Source: Mycobacteroides chelonae
Lineage (GTDB): Bacteria; Actinomycetota; Actinomycetes; Mycobacteriales; Mycobacteriaceae
Reading direction: 5' to 3'
Length of the DNA stretch: 64,000 bases
Assembly (NCBI RefSeq): GCF_016767715.1
Contig: NZ_CP050145.1
Location: 2,852,001-2,916,000, forward strand
The notes beneath the pieces are model-generated. The model saw nothing but the letters and a program-made list of their open reading frames with translations. It was not told the origin of the DNA and made no database searches. Below, piece by piece: positions 9,922-19,592 of this stretch. Within the stretch, counting starts at the first letter, position 1. Each line of letters opens with the position of its first letter. Both the position numbers and the translations under genes were made by a program.

Positions 9922-10650
9922 ATGAAAGACCCCGATCGTCCGTCCATCGTGAAGATCGGGGTGGCTGCGGCTCTTGCCGCCAGTGCGCTGTTCTCCTCCG
10001 CGGCAACCGCCGGAGCCGATCCCGGGGAACCCGACCCGGCTCCGGCGCCCGCCCCTGCGGCGCCTCCCGGCCCTCCGGAGCCGCCACCGCCGTCGCAGAT
10101 CGGCAATCCGCTCGCCCTGTCCGGCACCGAGCAGGGCCCCGGTGGCATACCCACCAATCTGGCGATCGTGGGTAATCCCAATCTGATCGGCCAGAATCCG
10201 GCACCGGCAGCACCCGCGGCACCGGGTGTCGAGACTCCCGTCGTCACCCCGAACACGAGGGCGCTGAACAACGAGTACCTGTTGCCACAGAACCTCAAAC
10301 CCGCAGAGCCCGGCAAGGGCGAGATCTACGGGGTGAACCCCGGCGAAGAGAAGGCCGATATCTCCGGCGGTGACTATCTGGGCAGGCTCGTTCGGGGCGT
10401 TCAGGACGGTCAGTGGCGAGGCGGCATCGTGGGCCGCGGAACCAAGGAATCGCTCAACCAGCCGCTACCCGGTACCGCCCCGCCTCCCGGAACACGCATT
10501 CCCGGTTTGGGTGACGACTCGCAAGGCCCCGCGCCCGAGCAGTGGCACTGGACCCCGCCCGAGGCGCCCGAAGGCGCTGCTCCCGCGCCGGGGGCACCGC
10601 CGGCACCTGCCGCCGCGCCAGCACCTGCCGCGCCTGCGCCTCCCGCGTAA
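9922..10650 (+). CDS. Proline/alanine-rich exported protein
   Basis: 242 residues with a twenty-residue hydrophobic signal segment after MKDPDRPSIVKIG and a probable cut after ATAGA. Residues ~38-62 and the last ~35 residues are Pro/Ala repeats of the cell-wall-spanning kind. The middle (IGNPLALSGTEQGPGGIPTN, NNEYLLPQNLKP, GEIYGVNPGEEKADISGGDYLG) matches no family I know. AGAGGAGACG lies upstream of the ATG. It follows the two porins by 42 bases on the same strand and probably belongs to their operon. It may be a periplasmic or cell-wall partner of the porins, but that is a guess. Confidence 0.8.
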   Translation: MKDPDRPSIVKIGVAAALAASALFSSAATAGADPGEPDPAPAPAPAAPPGPPEPPPPSQIGNPLALSGTEQGPGGIPTNLAIVGNPNLIGQNPAPAAPAAPGVETPVVTPNTRALNNEYLLPQNLKPAEPGKGEIYGVNPGEEKADISGGDYLGRLVRGVQDGQWRGGIVGRGTKESLNQPLPGTAPPPGTRIPGLGDDSQGPAPEQWHWTPPEAPEGAAPAPGAPPAPAAAPAPAAPAPPA

Positions 10651-11313
10651 CTATCGCCGAAGTGCCTTGCGCGCCAGATAGTTTCCAAAGAACTGCGCCG
10701 CCTGGACCAGCGCGATGATGATGACGGTCGATACGATTGTCACCTGCCAGTTGAAACGCTGATATCCCTGCACGATCGCGAAATCGCCCAAACCGCCACC
10801 TCCCACCAAACCTGCCATCGCGGACATGTCCACAATCCCGATGAGCACAAAGGTGTAGCCGAGTATCAACGGCCCGAGCGCTTCCGGCACCAGCAGCGTC
10901 AGGATGATCCGCAACGGCCCGGCACCGACTGCGCGCGCCGCCTCGATGACCCCGGGGTCGATGGTCACCAGGTTCTGTTCGACGATGCGCGCAATCGCGA
11001 AAGACGCCGCGACGATCATCACGAACACCACCGCCGTGGTGCCGATGGTCGTCCCCACCACCCCAAGTGTGATCGGTCCGAGTGCGGCGATCAGCACCAC
11101 GAACGGTATGGGCCGGACGATGTTCACCACTACGTTGAGCAGCGTATGCAGCACCCGGTTCTGCAACAGCCCACCGGATCTGGTGGTGTACAGCAGCACT
11201 CCCAGGCCCAGACCGATGACACCGCCCACCACGAGGGTGATCGACACCATGTACAGGGTGTCGCCAAAGGCTTCGAACAATTGTGGGCGCAACCGCTCCC
11301 AATTCGTCGTCAT
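10651..11313 (-). CDS. metI: Methionine ABC transporter permease
   Basis: 220 residues, the usual MetI length, with five or six hydrophobic segments. The permease-ATPase contact loop reads IEAARAVGAGPLRIILTLLVPEALGPLI (residues ~133-160), the EAA motif of this family. It forms the membrane channel of MetNIQ. Its start overlaps the metN stop by 4 bases. Its stop abuts the stop of the proline-rich protein, so the two operons converge with no spacer and no obvious terminator. Confidence 0.95.
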   Translation of the reverse strand: MTTNWERLRPQLFEAFGDTLYMVSITLVVGGVIGLGLGVLLYTTRSGGLLQNRVLHTLLNVVVNIVRPIPFVVLIAALGPITLGVVGTTIGTTAVVFVMIVAASFAIARIVEQNLVTIDPGVIEAARAVGAGPLRIILTLLVPEALGPLILGYTFVLIGIVDMSAMAGLVGGGGLGDFAIVQGYQRFNWQVTIVSTVIIIALVQAAQFFGNYLARKALRR

Positions 11314-12341
11314 CGCCTCACCTGCTGGATGGTCGTCACTGCGGATAGGTCCGAAATAATCTGTGCCACTTGACTATCAGGCCCCTCAAGCTCGAGTGTG
11401 AGATTGCCGAAGGAGCGCGACTGAAGAGTGGTGATGCCTCCGTAGACCACCTCGAAACGCACCCCGAGCTCGGTGGCACGCGCCAGCGCCGGTCCTATCT
11501 GGACACCCTCGCTGATCTCCACTGAGACGATGCTTCCCTTGTGCCGCTGAGCTATTCGGGTGACATCCGCGGCGCTCGGCGTGTTCTGCAGAACCGTGCC
11601 GACGAAGCGTTTACCCGCCTCACTCTGCGGAGTCGAGAAGACGTCGAAAACGGTGCCGGACTCGACGACCCTGCCATCGGCGAGAACCGCGACACGATCG
11701 GCCACCGTACGCACCACGTCCATCTCATGGGTGATCACCACGATGGTGACCCCGAACTCGTCGTTCACCGTGCGCAGCAGTTGCAGCACATCGCCGGTGG
11801 TCTCGGGATCCAAAGCGCTGGTGGCCTCGTCGGCCAACAGGATCGACGGCGATGTCGCGAGTGCGCGCGCAATCCCGACACGTTGTTTCTGCCCACCGGA
11901 AAGCTGATCCGGATAGCTCTTGGCCTTCTCACCCAAGCCGACGAACTCCAGCAGCTCGGCGACCCGCGCGGTGCGCTTCTCGGCCGTCCACCCGGCCACC
12001 CGCAGCGGGTAGGCGATGTTTCCCGCCACGGTCCGGGACCGAAAGAGATTGAACTGCTGAAAGATCATGCCCACATCGGTGCGCAGACTGCGCAATTCGC
12101 GCTCTCCGAGGGCACTGACCTCGGCTCCGTCCACCACGACCCGACCAGAGCTGGGTCGCTCCAGTCCGTTGATGAGACGCACCAGGGTGCTCTTCCCCGC
12201 CCCCGAGTAACCGATCATGGCGAACACGTCGCCCGCGTCGATGTCCAGCGACACGTCATCGACGGCGGTGACGGTCTTCTTGCCCACCCGAAACGTCTTG
12301 CTGACGTTCTCGAACCGGATGAGCGGCGCCGCTCCCGTCAT
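11310..12341 (-). CDS. metN: Methionine ABC transporter ATP-binding protein
   Basis: 343 residues. The ATPase shows Walker A GYSGAGKST (~44-52), signature LSGGQKQRVGIARALA (~145) and Walker B ILLADEATSAL, with the H-loop VVITHEM. The last ~90 residues form the NIL domain that binds methionine and inhibits transport in MetN proteins (VEISEGVQIGPALARATELG). It overlaps metI downstream and metQ upstream by 4 bases each, so metQ-metN-metI is one tightly coupled operon. Confidence 0.96.
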   Translation of the reverse strand: MTGAAPLIRFENVSKTFRVGKKTVTAVDDVSLDIDAGDVFAMIGYSGAGKSTLVRLINGLERPSSGRVVVDGAEVSALGERELRSLRTDVGMIFQQFNLFRSRTVAGNIAYPLRVAGWTAEKRTARVAELLEFVGLGEKAKSYPDQLSGGQKQRVGIARALATSPSILLADEATSALDPETTGDVLQLLRTVNDEFGVTIVVITHEMDVVRTVADRVAVLADGRVVESGTVFDVFSTPQSEAGKRFVGTVLQNTPSAADVTRIAQRHKGSIVSVEISEGVQIGPALARATELGVRFEVVYGGITTLQSRSFGNLTLELEGPDSQVAQIISDLSAVTTIQQVRR

Positions 12342-13204
12342 TTCTCGGCGCGGATCTGCTGCTCGATCCTCGCCAGAATCGACGCGCAGTCCTGGCCACT
12401 CTTTGTCACGGTCAGTTGAGTTCCCTTGCTCTCCTTGGCGTATGCCTCGGTGACGGCCGGGGAATGGAAGACATCGACGAGTTTCTGATAGGTCGGATTG
12501 TCCTTCTCCTCATCGCGCGCAACGATGACGTTGATGTACGGCTCGGCGCCCGGACTGGCCGGGTCATCGGCGTAGAGCGCGCTCTTGGGGTCGATATTCG
12601 ACTGCGCCAGATAGGTGTTGTTGATGACGGCGCCATCGGTCGACTTGAGAGACAGCGCGGTCTGCGCCGCGTCCACCAGCGTCACGGTGACCCTGGAGGC
12701 ACCCTTGTCGATATCGGCCACACTCGGTGTCGTACGGCCGCTCTTGAGCGCGATGAGCCCGGCCGCCTTCAACACGAACAGCGCGCGCGCCTGGTTGGGC
12801 GGGTCGTTGGGAATCGCGATCTGTCCGCCTTGTGGAATGTCCGCAATCAGCTTGTGCTTCTGCGAATAGAGTCCGAGCGGCACGATATAGGTGGCACCGA
12901 CCGGCGCAAGATTCGCGTTATCGGCAACGTTGTATTCACCCAGGAAACGAAGGTGCTGGAATAGATTCACATCGATCTGTTTTTGGGTGAGTGCCACATT
13001 GGGCTGGCTGTAGTCGGTGAAGTTGGTGGTGACGAGTTTGATTCCCGCCTTCCCCGCTTCCTCGACAAAGACGTCCCACGAGTCTTTACCCGCCTCTGTG
13101 GTACCGATACGCACGATGTTTCCCCCACGATCGTCGCTCGCGGAGCACCCTACAGTCCCCATGGCTATCGCGACGGCTGCGAGAGCAATGGCAATGCGCT
13201 TCAT
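12338..13204 (-). CDS. metQ: Methionine-binding lipoprotein (NlpA family)
   Basis: 288 residues from the ATG at 13204. The signal sequence MKRIAIALAAVAIAMGTVGC ends in a lipobox with Cys20 for lipid attachment; the frame is open for 39 more codons upstream but without signal character. GGAAGG lies just upstream of this ATG. The NlpA/MetQ family is clear from QKQIDVNLFQHLRFLGEYN, IAIPNDPPNQARAL and INNTYLAQSNIDP. It captures D/L-methionine outside the membrane for MetNI. A 7-5-7 palindrome lies 27 bases upstream of the start. Confidence 0.95.
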   Translation of the reverse strand: MKRIAIALAAVAIAMGTVGCSASDDRGGNIVRIGTTEAGKDSWDVFVEEAGKAGIKLVTTNFTDYSQPNVALTQKQIDVNLFQHLRFLGEYNVADNANLAPVGATYIVPLGLYSQKHKLIADIPQGGQIAIPNDPPNQARALFVLKAAGLIALKSGRTTPSVADIDKGASRVTVTLVDAAQTALSLKSTDGAVINNTYLAQSNIDPKSALYADDPASPGAEPYINVIVARDEEKDNPTYQKLVDVFHSPAVTEAYAKESKGTQLTVTKSGQDCASILARIEQQIRAEK

Positions 13205-13230
13205 GTCTACCTTCCAAAATTCAGTGTGAT

Positions 13231-13249
13231 CACAATGGTTGACATTGTG
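13231..13249. promoter_or_regulatory. Palindrome CACAATG-N5-CATTGTG upstream of metQ
   Basis: Perfect 7-base arms with a 5-base spacer lie 27 bases before the metQ start. A second palindrome, TGTGATCACA (13225-13234), overlaps one arm. On the minus strand a TTGCTG box followed 17 bases later by CAATGT would place the -10 inside the palindrome, so a bound repressor would block the promoter. This is a likely operator for methionine or SAM control of metQNI. The regulator is unknown. Confidence 0.5.
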
Positions 13250-13357
13250 GAATTTCTGAAGGCTCAGCAAATTTAATAATGGCCCCAGAACGGCGCCACA
13301 GTACCAGAATAGAAAACGCAATGCGCCCTGTACGAACGCGAAATGAGCCGGCGAAGC

Positions 13358-14131
13358 CTAGGCCGCGGCGGGCACCGGGTCGACCGGCGGCGGGGTGGGC
13401 ATGGCAGGCAGCGGTGGACCGCCGTTACCCGGCCCGGCAGCCGGGATCTGCGCCACCAACTGCGACTGCATCTGTGCGGATATCGCCGACCAGGACATGG
13501 CCGCGGGCTTTCCACCCCACCGCAGCGAGTAGATGCCGACCAGCAATGCCTGGCCGGGCTGGGTGATGGTGTACACCGGACCACCCGAATCACCGTGTTG
13601 CCCACCGACATCCGTCATGGTGAACCAGCCGTTGTTGATCGCATCGACCTTGCCGCACGTCTCGCCCGACACCGAGCCCATCAGACACACCGGGAGCCCG
13701 GGTTCGGGGCCCGCGTTCTGGGTCATGCGCAGCGCAACCCCGTTGGGCAGGTTGCTGCTCAGCTCGACCCCGGGCGCGAACGTGATGCCCTCATAGTCCG
13801 AGACGACGTCGCCGGGGCCGATCGCTCCGCCTGTTGGCAGGTTCCGGCTCATCAGCAGCACCTCGCCGACACGGTTCCCTCCCAGATCGGTGACCGCTCC
13901 GGTGGCGTTGCAATGTCCCGCCGTCAGACCGATTCGCGATATCGGATCGACGTAGCCGAGCGTGCAACGGCTATCCCCCTGGACAATCGACATGCCCGGG
14001 AAAGCGACAATCTTGGGCGGAGTTTCCGAGGCTGGATCGGCGAATGAAAGCGCAGGTGAAGCAACGAGAATGCCGGCGGCAGCGGCGACCGTGGACATGC
14101 CACATGCCAGTGCTCTGCTCACGTTTTTCAC
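13358..14131 (-). CDS. Secreted chymotrypsin-like serine protease (Rv1815-like)
   Basis: About 257 residues from the GTG at 14131. GAGGG lies 6-9 bases upstream of GTGs at 14134 and 14131; a TTG at 14167 opens the frame. The signal peptide ends near LSFADP. The trypsin-type triad is visible: His in GLTAGHC, Asp in VVSDYEGITF, Ser in QHGDSGGPVYT. CTLGYVD and VCLMGSVSGETCG supply paired cysteines. The C-terminal ~30 residues are proline-rich. It resembles M. tuberculosis Rv1815 throughout. It probably acts in the cell envelope or outside the cell; the substrate is unknown. It stands alone between metQ and lprG. Confidence 0.85.
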   Translation of the reverse strand: MKNVSRALACGMSTVAAAAGILVASPALSFADPASETPPKIVAFPGMSIVQGDSRCTLGYVDPISRIGLTAGHCNATGAVTDLGGNRVGEVLLMSRNLPTGGAIGPGDVVSDYEGITFAPGVELSSNLPNGVALRMTQNAGPEPGLPVCLMGSVSGETCGKVDAINNGWFTMTDVGGQHGDSGGPVYTITQPGQALLVGIYSLRWGGKPAAMSWSAISAQMQSQLVAQIPAAGPGNGGPPLPAMPTPPPVDPVPAAA

Positions 14132-14269
14132 CACAACCAGCCCTCGGTTGACAATCCCGCCCTGCAAATGAGCATGGCGTCGGATTGCTGGGGTGTCAAT
14201 TTCATCGCCAGCAACGTCGTTGTGTCGCGAGCCTCCCAGTGGTCGCGGTCAGCCTCTACGATCGGTCCC

Positions 14270-14947
14270 ATGCGCAACCGCATCCGACTCGCCCTTATCC
14301 CCGTAGCCGTCGCCGCCATCGCCCTGGCCGGCTGCTCCAAGACCGAGAAGGCCGACCCCAGCCTGCCCGAGGCCGCCACGCTGCTCAGCGAATCGGCGGC
14401 CACCACCAAGACCCAGACCAGCACGCACATCGTGCTCAAGGTCACCGGCGACAAGCCGACCCTCAAGCTGTCGGACCTGACCGGTGATCTGACCACCACA
14501 CCCGCCGTGGCCGCCAAGGGCACCGCCAAGACCGGGGGGCTGGAACTGCCGTTCATCGTGGTCGACGGCGAGCTGTTCGCGCAGCTCGGCAGCGCGTACT
14601 CCAGCATGGGACCGGTCAAGGACATCTACGACATCGGGCTGATCCTGGATCCCAACAAGGGGCTGGCCAACCTGCTGTCGAACATCACCGATGCCAAGTC
14701 CCAAAAGGTCGAGACCGTCGACGGTGTCGATTCGGTTCTCGTGACCGGAACGATGAACAAGGACGCCCTGAACACCTTCACCGGCGGCACCACGCTCACC
14801 GCCGACATTCCGGCCAAGGCGTGGATCCAGAAGGACGACAAGCACCTGCTGACCAAGATCAGCGTCGACACCTCGCCGGGTAACACCATCGAGATGTCGT
14901 TGTCCGACTGGGGCAAGCCGGTCACGGTCGACAAGCCCGCCCTGTGA
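14270..14947 (+). CDS. lprG: Lipoarabinomannan/triacylglycerol carrier lipoprotein LprG
   Basis: 225 residues from the ATG at 14270, chosen because [22 protein letters not shown] is a complete lipoprotein signal with Cys22; the frame opens 34 codons earlier without signal features. The LppX/LprG fold is visible in [21 protein letters not shown], the [19 protein letters not shown] strand and [14 protein letters not shown]. LprG carries acylated lipids from the inner membrane to the mycobacterial outer membrane. The GTGA overlap with the P55 start shows the conserved lprG-P55 operon. Confidence 0.97.
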   Translation: MRNRIRLALIPVAVAAIALAGCSKTEKADPSLPEAATLLSESAATTKTQTSTHIVLKVTGDKPTLKLSDLTGDLTTTPAVAAKGTAKTGGLELPFIVVDGELFAQLGSAYSSMGPVKDIYDIGLILDPNKGLANLLSNITDAKSQKVETVDGVDSVLVTGTMNKDALNTFTGGTTLTADIPAKAWIQKDDKHLLTKISVDTSPGNTIEMSLSDWGKPVTVDKPAL

Positions 14948-16491
14948 CGCACACAGCGACGGAGGAGCCCGGTACCTCCCTACCTCTGCGGCATCGCAGC
15001 ATCGCCATCGGCGCCGGAAGCCTGGCGGTGCTCCTGGGCGCCCTGGACACCTACGTCGTAGTCAGTGTCTTCACCGACATCATGACTACCGTCGGCATCG
15101 CGCTGAACAACATCCAGCAGGTCACTCCGATCGTCACGGGTTACCTACTCGGATATATCGCCGCGATGCCGCTGCTGGGACAGGCCTCCGACCGATTCGG
15201 CCGTCGTCTCATCCTGCAGCTGGCGCTGGCGGGCTTCGCGATCGGTTCGATCGTCACGGCGCTGTCTACCGACCTGACGATGCTGGTCACGGGCCGCATC
15301 ATTCAGGGTGTGGCCAGTGGCGCGCTGCTTCCAGTCACGCTGGCTCTGGGCGCCGATCTGTGGGCGCAACGCAATCGCGCGACCGTTCTCGGCGGTATCG
15401 GTGCCGCCCAGGAACTGGGCAGCGTGCTCGGCCCCCTGTACGGCGTGCTGTGCGTATGGCTGTTCGGCCACTGGACCGCCATCTTCTGGGTCAACGTGCC
15501 GTTGGCGATCATCGCCATCGTGTTAGTCCAGTTCAGCGTGCCCGCGCACCAGCACGACCCGAATCGGCCGAAGGTGGACGTCGTCGGGGGCGCACTGCTG
15601 GCCGCCGCATTGGCGCTGCTGGTGGTGGGCTTGTACAGCCCCGATCCGAAAGTCTCGGCACTACCCGAGTGGGCCCTGCCGGTTCTGATCGGATCTGGGG
15701 TCGCATTCCTGGCGTTCATCCTCTGGGAATCGCGGGCCAAAACCCGGCTGATCAAGCCAGAAGGCGTGCGGTTCGGCCCGTTCTTCGCGGCGTTGGCCGC
15801 GTCCCTGGCCGCCGGTGCGGCGTTGATGGTGACACTGGTCAACATCGAGCTGCTCGGGCAGGGAGTGCTGCAGATGAACAAGGCCGACGCGGTCTTCCTG
15901 TTGTCCCGCTTCCTTGTCGCACTGCCGATCGGGGCGGTGATCGGCGGCTGGCTCGCGACCCGATTCGGCGATCGGATCATCGCCGTCATCGGCCTGCTCA
16001 TCGCCGCGTTCGGGTACTACCTGATCTCCGGTTGGCCGGTAGATGTGTTGGATGCCGTGCACAACTTCGGGCTCTTCACGCTGCCCCGGCTCGACACCGA
16101 CCTGGTGGTCGCCGGTGTGGGTCTGGGCCTGGTGATCGGACCGCTGTCATCCGCGGCTCTCCGCGTTGTGCCCGCCGCTCAGCACGGCATCGCCTCGGCA
16201 CTCGTGGTGGTGGCTCGAATGACGGGCATGCTCATCGGCATGGCTGCCCTCGGCGGTTGGGGTATTCACCGCTTCTACCAGAACTTCGATGCGCTGGCCG
16301 CCAAGGAACCCAAGCCGACCGGAAAGCCGAATTTCATGGAGCTACAAATGCGGCTCCTGAACCGCAGCATCACCGCCTACAGCGAGATGTACAGCGAGAT
16401 GTTCGCGATCACGGCAATCGTCTGTGTGATCGGCGCGGTGATCGCGCTCTTCATCGGTTCACACCGCAAGGCGGGGAACGAGGCTCAGTAG
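14944..16491 (+). CDS. MFS transporter P55 (triacylglycerol/drug efflux)
   Basis: 515 residues, a 14-helix major facilitator of the DHA2 kind. Motif A is [12 protein letters not shown] (~80-90), and motif C-like glycine-rich stretches follow in helix 5. The GTG at 14944 overlaps the lprG stop by 4 bases. With LprG, P55 moves triacylglycerols across the inner membrane and contributes to drug tolerance and cell-wall integrity in mycobacteria. The last 33 bases overlap the 3' end of ribD on the other strand. The P55 name (Rv1410c in M. tuberculosis) is supported mainly by the operon. Confidence 0.95.
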   Translation: MTHTATEEPGTSLPLRHRSIAIGAGSLAVLLGALDTYVVVSVFTDIMTTVGIALNNIQQVTPIVTGYLLGYIAAMPLLGQASDRFGRRLILQLALAGFAIGSIVTALSTDLTMLVTGRIIQGVASGALLPVTLALGADLWAQRNRATVLGGIGAAQELGSVLGPLYGVLCVWLFGHWTAIFWVNVPLAIIAIVLVQFSVPAHQHDPNRPKVDVVGGALLAAALALLVVGLYSPDPKVSALPEWALPVLIGSGVAFLAFILWESRAKTRLIKPEGVRFGPFFAALAASLAAGAALMVTLVNIELLGQGVLQMNKADAVFLLSRFLVALPIGAVIGGWLATRFGDRIIAVIGLLIAAFGYYLISGWPVDVLDAVHNFGLFTLPRLDTDLVVAGVGLGLVIGPLSSAALRVVPAAQHGIASALVVVARMTGMLIGMAALGGWGIHRFYQNFDALAAKEPKPTGKPNFMELQMRLLNRSITAYSEMYSEMFAITAIVCVIGAVIALFIGSHRKAGNEAQ

Positions 16492-17481
16492 CACGTCGGG
16501 TCCCATGCGTTCGATCTGGTCGTACTCCCAGTGCAGCGCGCGTGACAGGGTGGTGACGCCCACGTCCTCCACGGCAGGGACGTTGCCACCCAACAGCATT
16601 GGGGCGAGGTAGGCCAGGATTCGGTCCACCAGGCCGGCTCGCAGGAAGGCCCCGGCCAACGTCGGTCCACCCTCCAGGAAGATGTCGGTTCGGTCCGCCA
16701 GCGCCGCAAGCACCTCGGCCGGGTCGTGGGTGCGGATCACCATGGTGTGCGAGTCGTCGTTCAATACCTTTGCATCCGAGGAGACCTCGCGCATGCCGAT
16801 GACGACGCGCAGCGGCTGGTAGGGAAACAGTACGTTCTCGGGCGTGCGCGCGGTGAGCTGCGGATCGTCGGCGAACACGGTGCCAGTACCCACGAGAACG
16901 GCATCGGCGAACGCGCGGCGCCGGTGCACGTCGGCTCGCGATTGCTCACTGGTGATCCACTGACTGGTGCCGTCATTGGCGGCGCTGCGCCCGTCGACAC
17001 TGGCGCCGTACTTCCAGGTGACGTGGGGACGACCGGTACGTTGTTTGTACAACCATTCGCGCAGCGTTCCTGCCGAGACCAGCTCAGTGCCCACACCATC
17101 GATGACGTCGATACCCAGCGCACGCAAGCGCTCCGCTCCCCCGGCCGCCTGTGGATTTGGATCGGCGACGGCGTAGACAACACGTGAAATACCCGCAGTT
17201 GCAAGCGCATCCACGCAGGGGCCGGTTCTTCCCTGGTGATTGCACGGCTCCAGGGTCACGACAGCGGTGCCGCCTGCCGCGGCATCACCGGCCTGGCGCA
17301 GCGCCACCACCTCAGCGTGTTCCTGTCCGGGCGGACGGGTGCCACCAACCCCGGCAACCACTCCCGCCGCATCCAGGATCACCGCACCCACGGGCGGGTT
17401 GGGATAGGTACTGCCCTTGACTTCCTCGGCGGCCCGGATCGCCAGATCCATGGCGGCATCGAGGCCAATCGGGTTGGTCAT
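16459..17481 (-). CDS. ribD: Bifunctional diaminohydroxyphosphoribosylaminopyrimidine deaminase / reductase
   Basis: 340 residues from the ATG at 17481 ([15 protein letters not shown]); the frame opens earlier inside rpe. The deaminase half has the zinc ligands in QEHAEVVAL and [14 protein letters not shown]. The reductase half has [33 protein letters not shown] and [12 protein letters not shown]. It performs the second and third steps from GTP to riboflavin. It sits in the fmt-rsmB-rpe-ribD string rather than with ribE-ribBA-ribH. Confidence 0.96.
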   Translation of the reverse strand: MTNPIGLDAAMDLAIRAAEEVKGSTYPNPPVGAVILDAAGVVAGVGGTRPPGQEHAEVVALRQAGDAAAGGTAVVTLEPCNHQGRTGPCVDALATAGISRVVYAVADPNPQAAGGAERLRALGIDVIDGVGTELVSAGTLREWLYKQRTGRPHVTWKYGASVDGRSAANDGTSQWITSEQSRADVHRRRAFADAVLVGTGTVFADDPQLTARTPENVLFPYQPLRVVIGMREVSSDAKVLNDDSHTMVIRTHDPAEVLAALADRTDIFLEGGPTLAGAFLRAGLVDRILAYLAPMLLGGNVPAVEDVGVTTLSRALHWEYDQIERMGPDVLLSLVPRLAV

Positions 17482-17482
17482 A

Positions 17483-18166
17483 TCAGCGGGCCAAATGTGC
17501 TGCCGCCCTGGCAGCTTGCTCACGCAAAGCCCGCACCGCCGCTTGGGGGTCTTGCGCCCCGTACACGGCCGAACCAGCCACGAAACAGTCGACACCGGCC
17601 TCAGCTGCCAGCTCGATGGTGTCGGCATTGATGCCGCCGTCGATCTCCACGAGCACCGTCAGTTCACCGGAATCGACGAGCTTACGCACCGTGCGCACCT
17701 TGTCGAGCACGCCCGCGATAAAGGATTGCCCGCCGAATCCCGGCTCCACCGACATCACCAGCAGCGTGTCAAAGTCCTTGAGCACCTCCAGATATGGATC
17801 CAGAGGCGTGCCCGGCTTGATGCTGAGTCCAGCCTTGGCACCCGCGGCCCGAATGTCACGGGCGACGGCGACGGGATTGTCTGTGGCCTCGGCATGGAAG
17901 GTCACATTGTGCGCCCCCGCCTCGGCGTATCCGGGCGCCCACCGGTCAGGATTGTCGATCATCAGATGGCAGTCGATTGGGATATCGGTTGCGGCCAGCA
18001 GGCTGTCGACGACGGGGAGACCCAGTGTCAGATTGGGTACAAAGTGCCCATCCATGACGTCCACATGCAGCCAGTCGGCTCCTTCCACTGCCGCCATCTC
18101 ATCGGCGAGACGTGCGAAATCGGCGGACAGGATCGACGGGGCGATCATGGGAGCGCGGTGAGACAT
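17483..18166 (-). CDS. rpe: Ribulose-phosphate 3-epimerase
   Basis: 227 residues from the ATG at 18166 ([17 protein letters not shown]), the position homologues use. TIM-barrel motifs: [12 protein letters not shown] with the catalytic Asp and metal His, [24 protein letters not shown] and [10 protein letters not shown] with the second catalytic Asp. It interconverts ribulose 5-phosphate and xylulose 5-phosphate in the pentose phosphate pathway; ribulose 5-phosphate also feeds RibBA. One base separates its stop from the ribD start. Confidence 0.97.
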   Translation of the reverse strand: MSHRAPMIAPSILSADFARLADEMAAVEGADWLHVDVMDGHFVPNLTLGLPVVDSLLAATDIPIDCHLMIDNPDRWAPGYAEAGAHNVTFHAEATDNPVAVARDIRAAGAKAGLSIKPGTPLDPYLEVLKDFDTLLVMSVEPGFGGQSFIAGVLDKVRTVRKLVDSGELTVLVEIDGGINADTIELAAEAGVDCFVAGSAVYGAQDPQAAVRALREQAARAAAHLAR

Positions 18167-18188
18167 GCCGTTCAGCTTATGTGCCGGA

Positions 18189-19592
18189 TCATGCGTGTTT
18201 ACGCAGGAGGGCGGTGAACATGGCATCGGTGCCGTGCCGGTGCGGCCACAACTGCACCGCATCGGTATCGCCGAGCCTGTCCACACCGGGGAACACCGCG
18301 CGGGCGTCCTCGGCTGTCACCGGATGACGGCGCACTGCATCGGAGACCACACCCACCGTTTCGGCCAGGTGCGGCGAACAGGTGCTGTACACGACGATGC
18401 CGCCCGGCCGGGTCAATTCGATGGCGCTGGAAAGCAATTCGCGTTGCAACTTGACCAGCGCCGGAATATCGCCCGGTTGACGGCGCCAGCGGGCCTCCGG
18501 GCGGCGGCGCAATGCGCCCAGCCCCGTGCACGGGGCATCGACTAGCACGCGGTCGAAGGACCCGGGCACCAAGCCGCTTTCGCGCCCGTCCGTCGTGAGC
18601 ACCGTCACCGGCAGGGACTTCGTGGCTGCGGCCACCAGTTCTGCGCGATGGGCAGCGACCTCGATCGCCGTGACGTGCGCTCCACGCTCGGCCGCCAGTG
18701 CGCCAAGGAGCGCGGTCTTGCCGCCGGGCCCTGCGCACAGGTCAAGCCATTGCTCGTCGGTTCCATCCAGCGAAGCCAAGGCGGTCGCGCGCGCGACCAG
18801 CTGGCTGCCTTCGTCCTGTACCTGCGCTAGGCCGTCGCGGACTGAGTCCACCCGACCCGGATTTCCACCGGGCAGGTACACCGCATAGGGCGAGTACCGG
18901 CCGACGGTGCCGCCCACCTCGTCGGCCAGCGTGACCGCATCGATGTGGCCAGGACGCGCGGCGAGGTGCACCACGGGACGCTCGTCATCGCTGGCGAGCA
19001 CATCGGCAAGCTCACCTGCCGCGGGGCCAAGTGCATCGGAGAATGCCTGAGCGATCCATCGTGGGTGGGCAGTCGCGAAGGCGAGTCGGCCTATCCTGTC
19101 GGATTCTGGCGGGGCCAGCTCATCGACCCATTCCTGCTCACTGCGGCGCGAGATCGTCCGCAGCACCGCATTCACGAAACCGGCTCTGCCCTGGTCGAAT
19201 TCGACGGCCACGGCATCTACCGTGGTGGACAGTGCAGCGTGTGGTTCCACACGGGTGCGCAGTAGTTGGTAGGCCCCCAGTCGCAAGGGATCACGCAACC
19301 CCTCGTCAACCTGGTCGATAGTGCGCCCCGCGGCCGACGCGATGACCGCATCGAGAAGACCACGAGCCCTTGACGTTCCATAGGTGAGTTCGGTAGCGAA
19401 AGCGGCGTCGCGCCCGGTAATACCGCGTTCACGCAGCAGTGCGGGCAGGGCCAGATTGGCATACGCATCCTGGCGCGATACCGCGCGCAGTACGTCGAGC
19501 GCGGCCTGACGTGCCGGGTCGAGCTTGTGGCGTGCACGCTCCTTCGGGCGCGCATCCTGGTTGGGCCGTCGGCGTGGTGGTCGGGTAGTCAC
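18189..19592 (-). CDS. rsmB: 16S rRNA m5C967 methyltransferase (RsmB/Fmu)
   Basis: 467 residues from the GTG at 19592, whose GTGA overlaps the fmt stop. An Arg-rich N-terminal stretch leads into a NusB-like RNA-binding domain ([33 protein letters not shown]). The SAM-binding methyltransferase follows ([46 protein letters not shown]), with the two catalytic cysteines in PCTG and STCS. It follows fmt as in most mycobacteria. Confidence 0.95.
   Translation of the reverse strand: MTTRPPRRRPNQDARPKERARHKLDPARQAALDVLRAVSRQDAYANLALPALLRERGITGRDAAFATELTYGTSRARGLLDAVIASAAGRTIDQVDEGLRDPLRLGAYQLLRTRVEPHAALSTTVDAVAVEFDQGRAGFVNAVLRTISRRSEQEWVDELAPPESDRIGRLAFATAHPRWIAQAFSDALGPAAGELADVLASDDERPVVHLAARPGHIDAVTLADEVGGTVGRYSPYAVYLPGGNPGRVDSVRDGLAQVQDEGSQLVARATALASLDGTDEQWLDLCAGPGGKTALLGALAAERGAHVTAIEVAAHRAELVAAATKSLPVTVLTTDGRESGLVPGSFDRVLVDAPCTGLGALRRRPEARWRRQPGDIPALVKLQRELLSSAIELTRPGGIVVYSTCSPHLAETVGVVSDAVRRHPVTAEDARAVFPGVDRLGDTDAVQLWPHRHGTDAMFTALLRKHA

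Noticed and set aside
13239..13270. Plus-strand promoter TTGACA before the serine protease region
   Set aside because: No -10 box 16-18 bases later and no plus-strand gene for almost 1 kb; the TTGACA is part of the metQ palindrome.
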